The notes under the pieces are model-generated. The model was not told where the DNA came from and made no database searches. It worked only from the letters and a program-made list of their open reading frames with translations. This document shows positions 51,090-59,609 of a stretch of DNA of 64,000 nt, one piece after another. The stretch is from Iamia sp035765045 (lineage in GTDB: Bacteria; Actinomycetota; Acidimicrobiia; Acidimicrobiales; Iamiaceae), in assembly GCA_035765045.1 (NCBI GenBank), contig DASTYI010000034.1:1-64000 (forward strand), read 5' to 3'. Numbering within the stretch: position 1 is the stretch's first letter; each line of letters begins with the position of its first letter. Position numbers and translations under genes: made by a program.

Positions 51090-54000
51090 CAGTCCGACCA
51101 CCCATCGGCGTCGGCCGGGGTCAGGGCGAAGACCACGGCAGCCGCGGTGGCGTGGGGCTTCACGTCGGCGTAGCGCTCGGCGATGGCCGAGACCTCACGG
51201 GCCTCCTCGGCGTCGAGCTCGGTCAGCCGGCGATCCATGGCGTCCATGTCGCGTCGGCGCTGTCGCTGCTGGTCCTCGGGGAAGAGGGTGGCCGCTGCCT
51301 CCGCCTCCGCCCGGCGCAGCTCGGCCAGGGAGTCGCGCAGGTTCGTGCGGAAGGCGTCGAAGATCCCTCGCGCCCTCTCGGTGTCGGCCTCCCGGCGGGC
51401 CACCAGCTGGTCGACGACCCGCCGGTGGTGGCTCTCGGCACGCGTGCGCATCGACTCCTCCAACCGCGCCCGCATCGGCGCGTCGGGCTCGTTCCACATT
51501 GCGCACAGTGCGGCTCGGACGGACTCGTCGGCCAGCCTCAGGCTGCCGCCGTCGAGGGCGGCATCGAGGGCGGCCTCGGCCTTCTCCTCGGCCATGGCCC
51601 GTCGCCCCCGGAGGCGCACACCGGCCAGGAACACCTCCTCGTGGAGACGGGTGCCCCCTCGGCCCACGAGCACCATGCGGGTGACGGCGGCGACGAAGGA
51701 CTCGGCCAGGTCGTCGACCACGACGGCGGTGACCCGCTCGAGACGAGACGGCGTCGACCACAGAGCCTTGCGGAGGGAGCGCTGCGCCTTCTGGACGAGC
51801 GGGTGGCCCAGGTGGACGTAGACCACGCCAGGGTCCTCGGCCGCGACGGCGGGGTCGAAGGTGATCGGCCGGTTGACGCCGGGCATCAGCCGGGTGTCGA
51901 GGCCCCTGGCGGCGGCCTGCCACGCCGTGGTGCGCGGGGCGAAGCCGAAGACCTCCTGGCCCCAGGACAACGACTCGGTGCGGAGCCCGTAGAGCTCCTC
52001 GCCCGAGTCGTCCTCGAAGGGGAACAGGGGGAGCTGGTGCTCGATCCGCAGCGCGGTGTCGACCACCCGGCGGAGGTTGGCCGGTTCGAGGTGCAGCTCC
52101 GAGCGCGACGCGTCGAACCCCTGCTCCAGCTCGGTCAGGCGGGCGTTGAGCTCGATGCCGCCGGCAAGGGCCTGGGTGATGACGGCGTTGGCGTCGACCC
52201 CCTTGCCCTTCTTCCTCACCCGGGAGCGCCCGGCGAAGTGCTCCTGGATCTCTTCGCCGATGACCTGGTTGACCGATCCGAGGTCCTGCTCGACGTTGGC
52301 CACCTTGGCGGCGATACGGGCCATGAAGCTGGCGTCGCTGGCGTAGGTGGTGGCCGACGAGTCCGGGACGAAGTGGAAGACCTCGGGGACCTCGGTCTGG
52401 CCGTAGCGGTCGATGCGCCCTATGCGCTGCTCCAGCCGCGACGGGTTGAAGGGGATGTCGAAGTTGACGAGGCGGTGGCACCGGGCCTGGAGGTCGATCC
52501 CCTCGCCGGCGGCGTCGGTGGCGAGCAGCACGCGCAGGGGCTCTCGTTCGGGGTCGGCGGAGAACCTCTCGCGGATGACCTCGCGCTCCTCGGTGGGCGT
52601 CGAGCCCTGGATCACCTCGAGCACGTCGCCGTAGCCGTGCTGGACCAGCACCCGCTGGAGCCAGTCGACGGTGTGGGCGTACTCGGTGAAAACCACCACC
52701 CGGTCGTTCGTCCAACCGCCGTCGGCGGCCCGGCACACCCCCTCGAGGAAGGCGAGGAGGGCCTCGAGGCGGGCATCGGGACGGCTCTCGTAGCCGAGGC
52801 CCCAGTCGATGAGCGTCTCGAGCTCGCCCGGCTCGGCGGCCACGAGGGGGTCGGAGCCCTTCGACTCCCGGAGCCGGGTGGCCTCGTCGTGCTCCCAGAG
52901 ACCCTCCTCCTCGTCGGCTTGGCCCTCGCCCAGGATGTCGTCGTAGTCGTCGTCGAGCAGGCCGCGCCCGCCCCGGGCGGCCAGGTAGTTGGCCAACGTC
53001 TGGCCGAAGGCGAACGGGCTGGAGAGGAAGCGCTTCTTCAGCAGCATCGTGACGATGTCGCCACTCGGCTTGGTGCCGTTGAGGCGGGCGCTCTTTGTGA
53101 CGATGCCGTCGAGCAGCTCGAACATCTGCTGCTCGTCGTCGTCAGGCGTGAAGGTCAGGGCCTCGACCCGGCGAGGCTTGAACCCCTTGGTCGGGAGGTC
53201 GCGCTTCAGTCGACGCACGGTCACGTCGCGCAGAGCCGACTGGTCGAGCAGGGCACCACGCTGGAAGCGCCGGGAGTCGATCATCTCCAGCAGGGCGGTG
53301 AACGACTCCGGGTGGCCGTTGTGGGGCGTGGCCGACAGGAACAGCCGGTGCTCGCACATCTCGGCCAGCTCGCGCACGGCGACGGTGCGCTGGGTGTCGA
53401 CGGCGTAGCCGCGCTCGCTGCCGACGGCTGTCGGGCTCGACGGGGCGACGTGGTGGGCCTCGTCGACCACGAGGATGTCGAAGGCGTACCGCCGGGCCGT
53501 CTTGGGGCTGCGGGCCTGGGCGTAGACGTCGCGCAGAAGGCGCTGGGCGCGCACCTGCGGCAACCACGCCATCGACACGATCACCCGCGGGAACATCTGG
53601 AACGGGTTGGCCTGCAGGCCGTGGGTGCGCCGAACCTCGGCCATGAGCTCGCTGTTGACGATGACGAACTCGAGCCCGAACTTGTCGCGCATCTCGTCCT
53701 GCCACTTGAGCGACAAGCTCGGCGGGCACACGACGACGGCGGTGCGCGCCCGGTGGCGGAGAAGGAGCTCCTGGATGACAAGGCCCGCCTCGATCGTCTT
53801 CCCGAGGCCCACGTCGTCGGCTAGGAGGAGGTTGGTCCGGGGTGCGCCGAGCGCCCGTCGGAGCGGCTCGAGCTGGTAGGCCTCGACGTTCACGCCCGAC
53901 CAGAACGGGGCCTGGAACCGGTTGGGGTCGGCCGAGGTGACAGCACCCCAGCGCATGGCGTCGACGAACCCGGCGAGGGTCGTCGGGTCGTCGAACCGGT

Positions 54001-54268
54001 TCGGGTCAAGGCGGTCCGGGAGCCCCTGGGCCGGCGTCACCGAGTGACCGACCTCCAGCTCCCACACGACGCTTAGGGACTCGCCGAGTCGGTCTTCGTC
54101 GAGGGACTGGAGGTCGACGACGTGGGACAGCTGGGCGACGGCCTCGTCAGCGGGGCTCCGGGGCAGCCCTTGGGCCTGGACGTTGCCCACGGCCCACGTC
54201 GAGCCTCGCACCTGTACGACCTCCCCGGGCTCAGGCAGGCGCGGCATCGCGCTCGTCAGTGCACTCAT
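51089..54268 (-). CDS. drmD: DISARM class 1 SNF2-like helicase DrmD
   Basis: 1059-aa SNF2-type translocase, the class 1-specific DISARM gene. Walker A is LLADDVGLGKTIEAGLVIQE near residue 150, motif II ILVVDEAHHVAP near 268, the helicase C domain has RVVVFTEYAHTVDWLQ-like sequence (VVVFTEYAHTV) near 520, and motif VI is LEQRIGRIDRYGQ near 615. A long charged helical C-terminus follows (MAEEKAEAALDAAL onward). First gene of the operon drmD-drmMI-drmA-drmB-drmC, so the promoter should lie in the 99-bp gap upstream. Start ATG 54268 has GGGAGG close upstream. Confidence 0.88.
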   Translation of the reverse strand: MSALTSAMPRLPEPGEVVQVRGSTWAVGNVQAQGLPRSPADEAVAQLSHVVDLQSLDEDRLGESLSVVWELEVGHSVTPAQGLPDRLDPNRFDDPTTLAGFVDAMRWGAVTSADPNRFQAPFWSGVNVEAYQLEPLRRALGAPRTNLLLADDVGLGKTIEAGLVIQELLLRHRARTAVVVCPPSLSLKWQDEMRDKFGLEFVIVNSELMAEVRRTHGLQANPFQMFPRVIVSMAWLPQVRAQRLLRDVYAQARSPKTARRYAFDILVVDEAHHVAPSSPTAVGSERGYAVDTQRTVAVRELAEMCEHRLFLSATPHNGHPESFTALLEMIDSRRFQRGALLDQSALRDVTVRRLKRDLPTKGFKPRRVEALTFTPDDDEQQMFELLDGIVTKSARLNGTKPSGDIVTMLLKKRFLSSPFAFGQTLANYLAARGGRGLLDDDYDDILGEGQADEEEGLWEHDEATRLRESKGSDPLVAAEPGELETLIDWGLGYESRPDARLEALLAFLEGVCRAADGGWTNDRVVVFTEYAHTVDWLQRVLVQHGYGDVLEVIQGSTPTEEREVIRERFSADPEREPLRVLLATDAAGEGIDLQARCHRLVNFDIPFNPSRLEQRIGRIDRYGQTEVPEVFHFVPDSSATTYASDASFMARIAAKVANVEQDLGSVNQVIGEEIQEHFAGRSRVRKKGKGVDANAVITQALAGGIELNARLTELEQGFDASRSELHLEPANLRRVVDTALRIEHQLPLFPFEDDSGEELYGLRTESLSWGQEVFGFAPRTTAWQAAARGLDTRLMPGVNRPITFDPAVAAEDPGVVYVHLGHPLVQKAQRSLRKALWSTPSRLERVTAVVVDDLAESFVAAVTRMVLVGRGGTRLHEEVFLAGVRLRGRRAMAEEKAEAALDAALDGGSLRLADESVRAALCAMWNEPDAPMRARLEESMRTRAESHHRRVVDQLVARREADTERARGIFDAFRTNLRDSLAELRRAEAEAAATLFPEDQQRQRRRDMDAMDRRLTELDAEEAREVSAIAERYADVKPHATAAAVVFALTPADADGWSD

Positions 54269-54367
54269 GTGGCCCTCCCGCCCCGGTCTTCGTTTGCGGG
54301 TCGCGACCCTAGCGGCGTCCGCCCAGCCTCGCCGCCGGGGCCGTGCCGACCCATCAGGGCGGCGCTG

Positions 54368-55432
54368 TCAGGCGGTCTTGGTGTCGCCACCCTCGTCGAC
54401 ATCAGCGGTGTCTATGTCCTCCAAGCGGTCGAGGATGCTGCTGTCCTCGCCGCTCGTGGCGTCTCGAACCGACTTCTCCACCGTCTCGACATCTATGGGC
54501 TCGTCCGCGCCGGAGCTGTACTTCTCGACGAGCCATCGCCGCGGGTACGCGTGATCGGCCGCCACGATGGTGCGGCGAACCGAGTGGTAGTTGCTCCCGG
54601 CGGCGATGCCCGCCCCCAGGATCGGCACCCCCTTGGCGATGCTCCGCTTGGCGGTGTCGAGCATCAACGATCCGTAGAGCCGCAACATCATGCGGTAGAG
54701 GACGCTCTCGTTGAGGTCGGCGACGGCCCGCCGCGCCGCCAGATCCAGGGCGAGCTGTCGCACCTGGCGCAACGCCTGGGCCCTCGCAGCGTCCTCGGCG
54801 AGCACCCCGGCGAGGAGGCTCATCATCATCGCTCGTTCGGCGGGCTCCCTCGGGTCATAGCCGTAGTGGGCACCGACGTACGCTGCGCCCTGCATGCTCC
54901 CGACGGACACTGCCGCAGTGTCGGCGATGACGGAGAGGGCAACGACGCCCGCCGCCGGCAACGCACCCATGCCGCCACTTGCGGCTCCGGCTGCGGTGGC
55001 GCCTCCAGCGATGAAGCCAGCGGCAGCCCCGTGTCCTGCGGCGATGGCTGCCCGCTTCTTGGCGTTCTTCGGCGACCGCTCGTCGAGGACGAACAGATCG
55101 AGCGCTCGTAGATCCTGATAGGTCTTTGCCTCGATCGGGAGGTTCTCGGTGACCCGAGCGACGACCTTCTTCTCGGAGATGGTCTTCTCCGTCGCGTCCA
55201 GCGTCATGTCGAAACCGCCCCGGATGGCGGTTGCGAAGGCCTTCTGGAGGCCCTCGTTGCCGGGCACCTTGTCCCAGACCTCCATCGCCTTGTCAGCAAC
55301 TTGGCGTCCGCGCTCCCTGACCCCCTCCGGGAGGCGCTCGAGGAGGCCTCTCGGAGTCGAAGCGCGCCATTCCTCGATGGCGTCCCAGCGCTTGGCTTCG
55401 TACGGGGTCATCCCCACGGGCTTGTCGGACAT
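54368..55432 (-). CDS. EcsC family protein
   Basis: 354-aa protein resembling the EcsC family (related to the third protein of the Bacillus ecs locus, function poorly known). The N-terminal part is helical (YEAKRWDAIEEWRAS). Residues about 130-190 are Gly/Ala-rich and hydrophobic (GHGAAAGFIAGGATAAGAAS, MGALPAAGVVALSVIADTA), typical of the family's membrane-associating core. The segment GVPILGAGIAAGSNYHSVRR near 285 is a further family signature. Lies 18 bp after the RelE/UvrD fusion gene, so the two are probably one transcript; a possible membrane-acting partner in a defence module. Confidence 0.72.
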   Translation of the reverse strand: MSDKPVGMTPYEAKRWDAIEEWRASTPRGLLERLPEGVRERGRQVADKAMEVWDKVPGNEGLQKAFATAIRGGFDMTLDATEKTISEKKVVARVTENLPIEAKTYQDLRALDLFVLDERSPKNAKKRAAIAAGHGAAAGFIAGGATAAGAASGGMGALPAAGVVALSVIADTAAVSVGSMQGAAYVGAHYGYDPREPAERAMMMSLLAGVLAEDAARAQALRQVRQLALDLAARRAVADLNESVLYRMMLRLYGSLMLDTAKRSIAKGVPILGAGIAAGSNYHSVRRTIVAADHAYPRRWLVEKYSSGADEPIDVETVEKSVRDATSGEDSSILDRLEDIDTADVDEGGDTKTA

Positions 55433-55450
55433 TTCGATCCTCGGATGTCG

Positions 55451-57688
55451 TCAGGTGGTTGTGGTCTCGATGGCCTCGCCGGCACGGGCGACGGGTTCAC
55501 ATGGGTCGCCGGTCCCCAAAAGGACGAGCTGGTCGCGGGCGCGGGTCATCGCCACGAAGAGCGAGCCGATCTGCATCGAGACCGATTCGGCCGCCTCAGC
55601 CGCCTCCTGACCCTCGAACCAGCGGGGGAACTCGTCCTCGCCGAGTCCGACGAGGAGCACCATCTTGAACTCGAGCCCCTTCGCCCGGTGGAAGGTGCCG
55701 ACCTTGACCTGCGGCACCGATCGACCCTCGTAGCGCTTCAGGTCGATAAAGGGGACCTTGGCGCGGCCGAGGGCAGCCTCGACCTTCGACACGAGGGGGT
55801 TCGTCGCCGCGCACACGGCGATGTCGCCGAGGTCCACACCCGCGTCGCCCTCGGTCGCAGCCTCGACCAACCGGATGGCCTCGACCAGCTGGTCGTTGAG
55901 GGACCCGCATCCGATGTAGTGGGGACGGGCACCGTCCCGATCGGCATCGGCCGGGGCGTCGGCCCTCCGCTGCTCGTCCCCCAGGTCGTCGATCTCCTCG
56001 TCGCCAGCGACGGCCATGGCCGAGGCGATGATCTCGGCCGTGTTGCGGTAGTTGGTGCGCAGCACGGTGGTCCGCCCTCGGACCTCGAGGCCTGCCTGCC
56101 GCAGGGTGAACCCACCCGGGTAGATCCGCTGCGCGCCGTCGCCGACGATGAAGAGCCCGTCCGGTGGATCATCCCCCGCGCCGTTGACGAGGGCGCGGAC
56201 GAGGTCCAAACCGGCGAGGGAGAGGTCCTGAGCCTCGTCGATGATGGCCGCCCGGTAGGGCGGTTCAGCGAGCGACCCGGCGATCTCCGATGCTCGGACG
56301 AGGACGTCGACGAAGTCGACGGTGCCACGGACGGCCATCTCCTCGTCCCACGCCTCCTTGAGGAGCCACACCTGCGCACGGTGCGCTGCGGTGAGTCGGG
56401 TCCGACGTCCGGTCCGGGCGACATCCAGGTAGTCGGGCAGGGAGCCGATGCGTCGGCCCTTCACCACCGCGGTGACCTCATCCCGCACGTACTGCTTGCT
56501 CAGCCCGAGCGATACAAGCGGGGTGCCGGGGGTGACGGTGGCCCTCCAGGCCTTGGCGAAGGCGGCGTCGACCGAGCGGCTGTCGACCCGTGCTGGCTGA
56601 CCGGCATCCCGGCAGACCCGCGCTGCCAGCTTGTCGATGTGGATGAACTCCACCCGACCTGGCTGTGAGCCCGGCAGACGGGCGTACAGGTTCTCGAAGA
56701 CCGGCGGAAGCGACTTGATGAAGGTGGTGAAGAGGATGGGACGGGGGTCATCCTCTTCATCCTCGAAGCGGCGAGCGAGGGAGGCGGCCCGGTGGAGCCC
56801 GACGACGGTCTTGCCCGTCCCAGCCGATCCGCTGACACGCGCCGGTCCGTCGTAGCGACGGTTCGCGGCCGCTCGCTGATCTGGGTGGAGGAAGACCATC
56901 CACTCCTCGATGGGCGCACTCGCGAGCTTCAGGATCTCCTCGGCCGACAAGACTTGGGACAGCCCGTTGGTCGCACCGTTGGCTGCGATCGCTCGTCGCA
57001 GTCGATCTTCCGCATCGGCTTCGGGGTCGAGCGTCTGAGCGGCGTACTGCTCCGGCGTCTTCTCGAAGAGCTCGAAGACGAGATCCATCGTCTCCTCGTC
57101 GAGTAGGTCGGCCAGGTCGCAGACGTCCGACTCATCCGCGCACGCACGTAGAGCGGCGACCTCCCGGTCGTCCAGGTGCACCTCCAGCAGCTCGGCGTCG
57201 GCCCAGTGGTCGAAGGGGCGCCGCTTCACTTCCGTCCGAGCGGTCTGCCTTCGGCCACTGGTGCCATCTGCCGCCTCCGTTGTGTCCACGACGTCGGCTG
57301 TGGGTTCGGCAAAGCCGATGTAGCCCGTCGACGGGTTCGTCAGGAATCGCCCGCGCAACGCCCGGGCGTACAGAGCATCGTGGTGATCCGTGTCGAGCGC
57401 CGTGTAGATGTTGCCCTGCTTCGACAGCAGCACCCGGACATCGCGGTTGACCCTGATCGTGTGCAGACGTCCTGAACGATCACCTTCGATCGGGTGCAAG
57501 TTGAGAGAGGAGTGGTTCGGATCCTCGGCGAACTGCTGCAGCGCGATGAGGACGCGGCGGGTCAGCGCCCCGTCGAGCTTCGTGGCCTGGCCCAGGAAGT
57601 CCGGATGCAGGACCATCTCCGGCCGAGGGAGCGTCACGATCAGATGCTCCCCGAAGGACGACCGTCGCGCGCCACCTTCCCCGCCCAC
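55451..57688 (-). CDS. RelE/ParE-fold domain fused to UvrD-like helicase
   Basis: 745-aa protein. Residues about 25-110 look like a RelE/ParE-superfamily toxin: VLHPDFLGQATKLDGALTRR, LQQFAEDPNHSSLNLHPIEG, LHTIRVNRDVRVLLSKQG, then HDALYARALRGRF. The rest is an SF1 UvrD/Rep-type helicase: a Q-like motif HPDQRAAANRRYDG, Walker A VSGSAGTGKTVVGLHRAA near residue 290, motif II AAIIDEAQDLSLAGLDLVRA near 486, motif III GDGAQRIY, motif V GTFHRAKGLEFKMVLLV, and motif VI FVAMTRARDQLVLLG near 717. Start is ATG 57688; GTG 57637 or ATG 57616 would still keep the toxin-like domain. No separate antitoxin gene is adjacent. A sensor-effector defence role is plausible but unproven. Confidence 0.75.
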   Translation of the reverse strand: MGGEGGARRSSFGEHLIVTLPRPEMVLHPDFLGQATKLDGALTRRVLIALQQFAEDPNHSSLNLHPIEGDRSGRLHTIRVNRDVRVLLSKQGNIYTALDTDHHDALYARALRGRFLTNPSTGYIGFAEPTADVVDTTEAADGTSGRRQTARTEVKRRPFDHWADAELLEVHLDDREVAALRACADESDVCDLADLLDEETMDLVFELFEKTPEQYAAQTLDPEADAEDRLRRAIAANGATNGLSQVLSAEEILKLASAPIEEWMVFLHPDQRAAANRRYDGPARVSGSAGTGKTVVGLHRAASLARRFEDEEDDPRPILFTTFIKSLPPVFENLYARLPGSQPGRVEFIHIDKLAARVCRDAGQPARVDSRSVDAAFAKAWRATVTPGTPLVSLGLSKQYVRDEVTAVVKGRRIGSLPDYLDVARTGRRTRLTAAHRAQVWLLKEAWDEEMAVRGTVDFVDVLVRASEIAGSLAEPPYRAAIIDEAQDLSLAGLDLVRALVNGAGDDPPDGLFIVGDGAQRIYPGGFTLRQAGLEVRGRTTVLRTNYRNTAEIIASAMAVAGDEEIDDLGDEQRRADAPADADRDGARPHYIGCGSLNDQLVEAIRLVEAATEGDAGVDLGDIAVCAATNPLVSKVEAALGRAKVPFIDLKRYEGRSVPQVKVGTFHRAKGLEFKMVLLVGLGEDEFPRWFEGQEAAEAAESVSMQIGSLFVAMTRARDQLVLLGTGDPCEPVARAGEAIETTTT

Positions 57689-57829
57689 CCCAGCGGACGC
57701 TCGTCAGCGCCTTCCACCATGCCGACCTCCCCGTCGCTCGGCGAACAGTACCCGCCAACTCCGCGCCTGGCTGCGAGGCGGGGGTGGTGGCACCCCATCG
57801 CGCTCACGTTCGGCGGGGCGGATAGCGGC

Positions 57830-58114
57830 TCAGAACAGGGTGCCTGGGCGTTTGACCTCTGGCATGTGCTGAGGCTCGATTCGGACGTCTGGGAGGAGTG
57901 GCACCTCATTGTCGAGCGCGCTTTCGGCCACCTCCATCGCAGTCGAGCCAAGGCTCTCGGCGAGCCTCGCGATGGGCACGACGATCCTGCGGCCGAGGCG
58001 GAGGCTGGGGATGGCGCCGGCGTGGACGAGCTCGTAGGCGGTGGAGCGGCCGATGCCGAGGACTTTGGCGGCTTGCTCGACGGTGAGCGTCAGGGGGTGC
58101 GGGGTGGGTTCCAT
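57830..58114 (-). CDS. excisionase-like helix-turn-helix protein
   Basis: 94-aa DNA-binding protein of the excisionase/AlpA (MerR-like winged-helix) type: TLTVEQAAKVLGIGRSTAYE followed by LVHAGAIPSLRLGRRIVVP, occupying residues 9-50, with a short acidic tail. Such proteins next to an integrase act as recombination directionality factors that favour excision, or as repressors of the element. It follows the integrase gene with 143 bp between, which contains a strong hairpin, so it is probably expressed from its own promoter. Confidence 0.8.
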   Translation of the reverse strand: MEPTPHPLTLTVEQAAKVLGIGRSTAYELVHAGAIPSLRLGRRIVVPIARLAESLGSTAMEVAESALDNEVPLLPDVRIEPQHMPEVKRPGTLF

Positions 58115-58185
58115 GCACCCCTAGGCCTCGGACGGCACGGAATCGTCTCGCCTGTCCACCACGAATCGTGCGGGCACGATGTCGC

Positions 58186-58210
58186 GCAGGTTCCCCGAAG
58201 GGGAACCTGC
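58186..58210. terminator. hairpin between integrase and excisionase genes
   Basis: An 11-bp perfect stem (GCAGGTTCCCC pairing with GGGGAACCTGC) with a GAA loop. It lies 48 bp downstream of the integrase stop and 72 bp before the excisionase start. Probably the integrase terminator, separating the two transcripts. Confidence 0.6.
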
Positions 58211-58257
58211 AAGTGTGTGCCTGTCGTATCTGCTGGGTGGGTCGGCGCTGTGCGTGG

Positions 58258-59406
58258 TCAGGAGAGGTCGGCGGCTGAGGGGCGGGGTCGGTGGGTGAGG
58301 AGGTCGCCTAGGTATTCGGCTGCTCGGTGATCGGTGGCGGGGAGGGCGTGGGTGTAGAGGTTCAGGGTCGTCGAGATCTGGCTGTGGCCGAGGCGGTTGC
58401 TGACGGTCGAGATCGGGATGCCGCCGTCGATCAACACCGACGCCACGAAGTGGCGGAGGTCGTGCAGCCGGACGTGCTCGAGGTCGAGCGTCGCCCGGAG
58501 CCGGCCGAAGCGGTTGGTCACGACGTCCGGACGCCACGGACGACCGTCGGGCGAGCCGAACAGCAGGGCGTCCTCGGCCAGCCGCACGCCGAGGGCGAGC
58601 ATCTGCTCACGCTGGCGTAACCGGTGCTGGCGCAGGAGGGCCACCGTCGCCGGGTCGAGGGCGATGCGGCGGCTCTGGTGGGTCTTGGTGTCCTTTTCCC
58701 GTAGCTCCCGGCCCAGCTGCACGACCGAGCGCCGCACGGCCAGCTCGGCTCGGTCGAGGTCGATGTCGCTCCAGCGCACCGCACACACCTCTCCCCGCCG
58801 GCACCCGGTCGCCGACTTGAGCCACAGGTAGGTGCCGAAGTCGGGGTCCTCGTCGTGGGCGGCGTCGAGGATGCGGAGCACCTGCTCGACGCTCGGCGGG
58901 ACGACCTCGTCGCGGCGCTGGGGTGGAGGTGACGCGTCGATCACCGGGTTGTGGGCGATGAAGCCCCAGCGCCGGGCCTGGTCGAGCGACTGGCGCAGGA
59001 CCGTGTGGCAGATCCGGACGGTCCGGGCCGACAGGCCGCGCCCGGACAGCTCGCTGTAGAGCATGTCGAGGTCCATCGCTCGGAGAGCGTCGACCTTGTG
59101 GGTGCCCAGGGCGGGGCGCACGTACTTCCGGGCGACCCACTCGTAGTTGATCATCGTCGAGGGCTCGACGGCCTGGCGCTTGACCGCGAGCCACTTGTCG
59201 ATGAGCTCGTTCACCGTCATCGACGCGCTGGCGACGATGCGGCCCTCGTCGACCTCGCCGAGCAGGCGGGTCAGCGCCTTCTCGGCGTCACGCCTCGATC
59301 CGACGATGGTCCGTTGGACGTAGCGCTTCCGGCCGGACCGGTCTCGGCCGGCGTACGCCCGGATCCGAAAGCTCTTCTCGCCCCGTTGTTGGATGTGTCC
59401 TCGCAT
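58258..59406 (-). CDS. int: tyrosine recombinase (phage-type integrase)
   Basis: 382-aa site-specific recombinase. Residues about 1-55 form an arm-binding domain with a basic DRSGRKRYVQRTIVGSRRDA segment. Residues about 65-150 are the SAM-like core-binding domain (VNELIDKWLAVKRQAVEPST). The catalytic domain shows Arg in GCRRGEVCAVRW near residue 205, HDLRHFVASVL near 325 (His, Arg), LGHSQISTTLNLY near 348 (His) and the nucleophile Tyr in LYTHALP. It lies about 107 bp from the 3' end of the tRNA-Arg gene, the usual layout for an element integrated in a tRNA. Confidence 0.93.
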   Translation of the reverse strand: MRGHIQQRGEKSFRIRAYAGRDRSGRKRYVQRTIVGSRRDAEKALTRLLGEVDEGRIVASASMTVNELIDKWLAVKRQAVEPSTMINYEWVARKYVRPALGTHKVDALRAMDLDMLYSELSGRGLSARTVRICHTVLRQSLDQARRWGFIAHNPVIDASPPPQRRDEVVPPSVEQVLRILDAAHDEDPDFGTYLWLKSATGCRRGEVCAVRWSDIDLDRAELAVRRSVVQLGRELREKDTKTHQSRRIALDPATVALLRQHRLRQREQMLALGVRLAEDALLFGSPDGRPWRPDVVTNRFGRLRATLDLEHVRLHDLRHFVASVLIDGGIPISTVSNRLGHSQISTTLNLYTHALPATDHRAAEYLGDLLTHRPRPSAADLS

Positions 59407-59489
59407 GGCTGCCTCCTCGGCTACATAGGCCGCTGGAGTGCCAAAAGGAGTGCCAAGTCGAGGGAGAAATCTCAGAGAGCGAGATCTCG

Positions 59490-59507
59490 ATCCCCTGACC
59501 AGGGGAT
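59490..59507 (-). terminator. hairpin after tRNA-Arg
   Basis: ATCCCCT-GACC-AGGGGAT, a 7-bp stem 6 bp past the tRNA 3' end, on the side where tRNA transcription ends. A modest terminator candidate; it also lies between the attachment site and the integrase gene. Confidence 0.4.
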
Positions 59508-59512
59508 TTCAG

Positions 59513-59586
59513 CGCGCTCGGAGGGACTCGAACCCCCAACCTTCTGATCCGTAGTCAGATGCTCTATCCAATTGAGCTACGAGCGC
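59513..59586 (-). tRNA. tRNA-Arg (ACG anticodon)
   Basis: On the minus strand the sequence folds as a cloverleaf: acceptor stem GCGCTCG/CGAGCGC, D arm GCTC-AATTGGATA-GAGC, anticodon stem CTGA/TCAG around the loop CTACGGA (anticodon ACG, read as Arg), and T arm with GGTTCGAGTCC. CCA is not encoded. The 3' end points toward the integrase gene and serves as the proposed attachment site. Confidence 0.95.
59519..59554. repeat. attachment-site copy inside tRNA-Arg
   Basis: The 3'-half segment of the tRNA (anticodon loop to acceptor stem) that is repeated, with three mismatches, at 32558-32593. Proposed crossover region for the integrase. Mismatches suggest that integration is old or that the element carries its own version of the tRNA 3' half. 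Confidence 0.65.
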
Positions 59587-59609
59587 AGGGACCGGCGAGC
59601 CTACCGGAC

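Larger units (their letters stand above)
32558..59586. mobile_element. putative integrated defence island in tRNA-Arg(ACG)
   Basis: About 27 kb bounded by an intact tRNA-Arg gene on the right and a direct repeat of its 3' half on the left. A tyrosine recombinase gene lies next to the tRNA, followed by an excisionase-like gene. All cargo genes between are on the minus strand and nearly all resemble defence or DNA-processing functions. GC content is visibly lower than in the flanks, most of all at 33-40 kb. No replication or conjugation genes are seen, so it is an integrative island rather than a complete ICE or prophage. Confidence 0.65.

Noticed and set aside
48597..51173. An 858-codon plus-strand frame within drmMI.
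   Set aside because: It is antisense to the methyltransferase motifs and has no domain of its own.
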